From Lachnospiraceae bacterium (GTDB taxonomy: Bacteria > Bacillota_A > Clostridia > Lachnospirales > Lachnospiraceae), in NCBI GenBank assembly GCA_009774655.1, contig VSOD01000123.1:1-9954 (forward strand): 9,954 bases of DNA. Direction: 5' to 3'. Position numbers and translations under genes: made by a program. Within the stretch, counting starts at the first letter, position 1; every line of letters begins with the position of its first letter. Positions 6,097 through 9,954 of the stretch are shown piece after piece. The notes beneath the pieces are model-generated. The model saw nothing but the letters and a program-made list of their open reading frames with translations, was not told where the DNA came from and did not search any database.

Positions 6097-9000
6097 CTAC
6101 CCCAATACAATCTCTTCGCCCAGCTTAAAGGAATACAGGATCTTCTCTGTATTTCGATAACCGGAATGCTGCTCCAGCGCTTCCGCGTAGTAATCCAGCT
6201 GCACATGATAGCGTCTGGCCAGTTCCTCCCCCGTCTTTACCGCATCGGTCTTGTAATCGAGCAGCACATATCTGCCGTCTTCCTCAAAAAAGACGTCGAT
6301 GATCCCCTGGATCAGCACCATCTCCTCCGAAGGAAAGTCCTGACTGAGGCGGTCAGCCGGAAGTCCCAGCACAAAAGGCTGCTCCTTGTGCAGCCGGCCC
6401 GCCCGCGCAGCCTCTCCCATCCGCACTGCCACCCGGCTTTTTAAAAAGGCTTTGAGCTTCGGCACCGATATCACCGCATAATATTCTTCCGACAGTCTGC
6501 CGCTTAACCGCATCTCTTCCAGTTGACGGTTCAGCAGCGCTTCCACCGCTTTCTCATCGCAGCTGACTTCTTTGGTCAATTTTGTGAAATCAAACAATTC
6601 CATCACTTTATGGAAGGCGCTTCCCCGCATGGAGCCGCTGACACTCTCGTCTTTTTCCAGAAAACCGGGCAGATAAGGCACCACCGTCTCCTCCTCATAC
6701 ATCTGAAAGGAGAAGTCCGTCTCTTCCCGCATCCCCGCCATCTTCAGTTCGGATACCGTAGTCTTCGTATAGAGATTCCGCAGATTTTCATACGGATAAT
6801 GGTAGACAAAGCTGTCTGACAGTCGTGCCATGAGCACCCCGTCCACATCCCGCAACGGATCGGACAAAAGGAGACTCCTCCTGCGCTCCTCCATGCGGAT
6901 CGTCTCCACCAGCTTCTCTTCCACGATATCCTCCCAGCCGGACAGGATCACCCGGATACTCATATCCTGCTCATAGAACGGATTCCGTTTCTCCGGCTCT
7001 AAACCGCACGCGCGGTAGAAGTCGTCCATGCACCGGTTCCTCGCCAGTGCATGAAGCAGCAGATCCAGAAAACTCCCTCTGCCAAGCAGCACATCATAGG
7101 GCAGCTGCAGCTCCTCCCTGAAACGGACAGGCAGAAGGGAGGCCGCCGTTTTTGCCGGCTCTTTGAGCGTGCCTGTCAGGATCAGCTTCTCTTTTGCCCT
7201 TGTCATCGCCACGTACAGAATCCGCATCTCCTCCGCCAGATTGTCCGCCTTCATCCTGCCGGCGATCACGTTCCGGCGCAGATCCCTGCTGCATACGCGC
7301 AGATCCGGTTTGACATAATCCACACCGATCCCGGCGTCAATATCCAGCGCCAGATGCCCGCTCGTATCTCTGGTCTGGAAACTTTTCGCCAGACCGCACA
7401 CGAAACAGACCGGAAATTCCAGCCCCTTGCTCTTATGGACACTCATGATGCGCACAACGTCCGCATTTTCGTCCTGCAGTGCCGCTTCGCCGTAATCCAC
7501 CTCATACTTTTCCAACTGCTCCATATAGCGCAGGAAATGATACAGGCCGAAGTAGCTCGTCTTCTCGTAGTCCGCCGCCTTCACCAGCAGCATCTCCACA
7601 TTGGCGCGCCGCCTGCCCCCCTCCGGCTTTACCGCCACATAATTCAGGTAATCCGTCTCCCGCAGTATCACCTGCAAAAGCTCCTGTACCGACAGATAGA
7701 CCGCCATGCCCCGGAAACGTTCCATATGCGCCAGAAACTGCTCCGCTTTCCTCACAAGCTGCGGCGGCAGAGGATGGGCCTGCTGCTCCCGCTGCCCCGT
7801 ACCCTCTTCGCCGGCCGTCCCGTCGTCTGCCCGCTCCGGCGCGCTGTCCGCACTTGCCCGCAACGCATCATACAGATATTTCGCCTGCGGAAAAGCCGCA
7901 CGGATCAGCGCGATCTCCTCTTCCTCAAAACCGCCCAGATAAGAATGCAGCACCCCATAAAGCGGTATATCCTGCAGCGGGTTATCCAGGATCCGCAGAA
8001 AATGCAGCAGTTCCTGTACTTCCCCCGCTGCGAAATAGCCTGTCCGTGATGTCATATGCACCGGAATGCCCTCTTCCTCCAGCACCCGCTTAAAGACCTC
8101 GTCCCAGCCCGACGTCGTCCGCAGCAATATGACAATATCCCGGCAGCATACCCGGCGCAGTTCCCCGCTCTCCTTGTCCGTCACCCGAAATGTCCGCAGC
8201 AGCTCCCGGATTTTTGCCGCCACACCATAGGCTTCCTGCTCTTTTACTGTCAACTGTCTTCCGGCGCTGCTTCGCGGCTTCCCGTCCTCGGGACTCTCCA
8301 TGCCGTCTGCATAGCTGCCGGCTGCGCCCGCCGGCTGCCCGCCTCCCTGGTTCTCCCCGCCGCTCAGTTCATCCGGCCTCTCACCGGCCTCAAAAAGCAG
8401 CAGCTCCGCCAGACAGCCTCCTTCCGGCGCACCGCTCTCCTGCACGGGATACACTGCGCCCGGATGCAGAGCCGCCAGATCGTCATAGACAATGCCGCCC
8501 ACATCCTGCCCCATGATCTGTTCAAAGACCCGGTTGGTCACATTCAAAATCTCCCCACGGCTCCGGAAATTCTGATGCAGGTCGATCTTCCGTGCATTTA
8601 CGCGCTGTCCTTCCTGCTTATCCGCGTTCCCGTATTCCGCATATTTTTCCAGAAACAGCTCCGGCCTTGCCAGACGGAACTTATAGATACTCTGCTTCAC
8701 GTCCCCCACCATAAAGCGGTTATATCTGCCTTCCTCCTCACCGGAGATACAGGACAGAATATACTCCTGTACCAGATTGCTGTCCTGATACTCGTCAATC
8801 AGTATCTCATGAAAATGACTGCGGTATTCCAGCGCCGTCTCCGTCGGCACGCATCTTCCTTCCCCGTCCCTCCGCACAAGGATCGACAGGGCGAAATGTT
8901 CAATATCATTGAAGTCCAGAATGTTCTTATCCCGTTTCTTCGCGTCGAAGGCTTCCTTAAACGCAAGCGTCAGATCCACCAGCGCCTCTACGGCCTCCCG

Positions 9001-9954
9001 GCAGATCTCCATCTGCCCCAGCACCTGCTCCCTGGTCTTAAAAAAGAAACGCTTCTGCAGATCGCCCAGCTGTTCCTTCACCTCCGTGCGGATGCCCTTC
9101 ACCACTTCCCGTTTCAAGGCAGAAACCGTATCGTCTTTCTTAGACGGCAGCCTGTCAAACTTAACTGCTCCGAAAGCCGCACAGAGCAGGTCATAACCGC
9201 CGTCCTGCAGCCCTTCCTGCTCACACTTTTGCAGAAGACCTTCTACCATCTCCTTCTCCCGCTCCAGCAAAACACCATACATGTATGGGCCGTCCGCCTC
9301 TTCGCACATATGGACCGCATCGGTCAATTTCTCCGCACAGCCCCGCAGGATCAGCCGGGTCTGCCGCATCAGTTCCCGCACCCAGTCCATTTCTTCGAAC
9401 ACAACCGCCGCTTCCAAGTCCCCTGCCTCCGAATGCGGACTGCCTGCCACCAAGTAATCCTGCTTCCGCTGTGTAAGCCACTGCTCCGGAAAAGGCGTGC
9501 TCATGGCGAAATCATAGAGTTTCAGCACGATCTCTTCCACTGCCGTATCCCTGCTGCCCCAGCTGAAATACTCCATGCAGCGCAGAAATCCCGCTTCTCC
9601 CGCCGCATAGCCTGCTTCCAGCACCGCCTCCAGCGCCTCCTGCCGCATCAGCTTCCCCTCTCCTTCCTCGGCGATCCGAAAGCCCGGGTCCAAACCGATC
9701 GTATGAAACTGATTGCGCAGCACAAAAAGACAGAAGCTGTCGATCGTCGTGATCCTGGCATTGTGCAGCAGCGTCACCTGCCTCTGCAGATGCTCGTTCT
9801 CCGGATCCGCCGCCAGCCTGTCATTCAAGGCCCTGCTGATCCGTTCCCGCATCTCCGCCGCCGCCGCATTCGTGAAGGTCACCACCAGCAGCCTGTCAAT
9901 ATCCACCGGCTCCGCCCCGTCACTCACCATCTTCACGATCCGCTCCACCAACAC
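6097..9954 (-). CDS. addA: ATP-dependent helicase/nuclease subunit AddA (5' end missing)
   Basis: The 1285 visible residues are nearly the whole of AddA, the UvrD-like helicase plus nuclease that with AddB resects double-strand breaks for RecA-dependent repair. The first visible codon (GTG at 9954) encodes an internal Val of the stretch (AV)LVERI that follows Walker A, so a few dozen residues including Walker A lie outside. Numbering from there: motif Ia VVTFTNAAAAEM (24-35), Walker B LIDEYQDSN (385-393), motif III FMVGDVKQSIYKFR (414-427), motif IV HQNFRSRGEIL (460-470), motif V VHKSKGLEFPV (839-849) and motif VI ILYVAMTRAKEKL (912-924). The C-terminal PD-(D/E)XK nuclease has RGSAFHKVME (1110-1119), GIID (Asp1220), LLDYKTD (Asp1233, Lys1235) and QLDYYAEAL (1252-1260), so catalytic residues are intact. 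Two low-complexity Gly/Ala/Glu-rich inserts (about 523-567 and 700-730) look like variable surface linkers. addB is expected just upstream on the same strand. Confidence 0.95.
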   Translation of the reverse strand: MLVERIVKMVSDGAEPVDIDRLLVVTFTNAAAAEMRERISRALNDRLAADPENEHLQRQVTLLHNARITTIDSFCLFVLRNQFHTIGLDPGFRIAEEGEGKLMRQEALEAVLEAGYAAGEAGFLRCMEYFSWGSRDTAVEEIVLKLYDFAMSTPFPEQWLTQRKQDYLVAGSPHSEAGDLEAAVVFEEMDWVRELMRQTRLILRGCAEKLTDAVHMCEEADGPYMYGVLLEREKEMVEGLLQKCEQEGLQDGGYDLLCAAFGAVKFDRLPSKKDDTVSALKREVVKGIRTEVKEQLGDLQKRFFFKTREQVLGQMEICREAVEALVDLTLAFKEAFDAKKRDKNILDFNDIEHFALSILVRRDGEGRCVPTETALEYRSHFHEILIDEYQDSNLVQEYILSCISGEEEGRYNRFMVGDVKQSIYKFRLARPELFLEKYAEYGNADKQEGQRVNARKIDLHQNFRSRGEILNVTNRVFEQIMGQDVGGIVYDDLAALHPGAVYPVQESGAPEGGCLAELLLFEAGERPDELSGGENQGGGQPAGAAGSYADGMESPEDGKPRSSAGRQLTVKEQEAYGVAAKIRELLRTFRVTDKESGELRRVCCRDIVILLRTTSGWDEVFKRVLEEEGIPVHMTSRTGYFAAGEVQELLHFLRILDNPLQDIPLYGVLHSYLGGFEEEEIALIRAAFPQAKYLYDALRASADSAPERADDGTAGEEGTGQREQQAHPLPPQLVRKAEQFLAHMERFRGMAVYLSVQELLQVILRETDYLNYVAVKPEGGRRRANVEMLLVKAADYEKTSYFGLYHFLRYMEQLEKYEVDYGEAALQDENADVVRIMSVHKSKGLEFPVCFVCGLAKSFQTRDTSGHLALDIDAGIGVDYVKPDLRVCSRDLRRNVIAGRMKADNLAEEMRILYVAMTRAKEKLILTGTLKEPAKTAASLLPVRFREELQLPYDVLLGRGSFLDLLLHALARNRCMDDFYRACGLEPEKRNPFYEQDMSIRVILSGWEDIVEEKLVETIRMEERRRSLLLSDPLRDVDGVLMARLSDSFVYHYPYENLRNLYTKTTVSELKMAGMREETDFSFQMYEEETVVPYLPGFLEKDESVSGSMRGSAFHKVMELFDFTKLTKEVSCDEKAVEALLNRQLEEMRLSGRLSEEYYAVISVPKLKAFLKSRVAVRMGEAARAGRLHKEQPFVLGLPADRLSQDFPSEEMVLIQGIIDVFFEEDGRYVLLDYKTDAVKTGEELARRYHVQLDYYAEALEQHSGYRNTEKILYSFKLGEEIVLG

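Noticed and set aside
7051..8049. Long open frame of 332 codons on the + strand opposite addA
   Set aside because: It lies wholly inside addA, whose helicase motifs are unmistakable. The translation is rich in His, Gln, Arg and Pro with no recognisable domain, as expected for an antisense shadow of a GC-rich gene.

Overview
The window looks like ordinary chromosome of a Gram-positive anaerobe of the Clostridia, most likely a fairly GC-rich member of the Lachnospiraceae. That placement is inferred from the gene families (a Nup-type nucleoside ABC transporter, a two-gene Ktr potassium system and AddA), the strong GGAGG-type ribosome sites and the overall protein style. No marker gene fixes the genus. 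I see no mobile element, CRISPR array, rRNA or tRNA gene.

Layout. On the + strand, positions 1-2481 hold the end of an operon for a nucleoside (basic membrane protein type) ABC importer: the 3' end of the ATPase gene, then two permease genes. An unusual purine-rich block of short direct repeats follows, then a strong stem-loop terminator at 2597-2645. This terminator separates the operon from the convergent - strand genes and probably serves both directions.

From 2663 onward everything is on the - strand. In transcription order: addA (6097 to beyond 9954, 5' end missing), the helicase-nuclease subunit of AddAB recombinational repair; the potassium channel gene ktrB/trkH (4565-5914) with its regulator ktrA/trkA (3899-4546), 18 bases apart and driven by a recognisable sigma-A type promoter at 6012-6039; and a membrane-anchored endonuclease/exonuclease/phosphatase-fold protein (2663-3727), which ends just before the shared terminator.

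How the genes work together. The ATPase powers the two permeases for uptake of nucleosides. KtrA gates KtrB in response to nucleotides for K+ uptake. AddA works with AddB (expected upstream, outside the window) in double-strand break processing. The role of the membrane-anchored phosphodiesterase-like protein is unknown.

I did not find a clear new multi-gene system. The points most worth a second look are non-coding: an 8-mer shared in inverted and direct form between the leader of the phosphatase-like gene and the ktrB promoter, the nested repeat block after the nucleoside operon, and palindromes in the ktrA-phosphatase gap.
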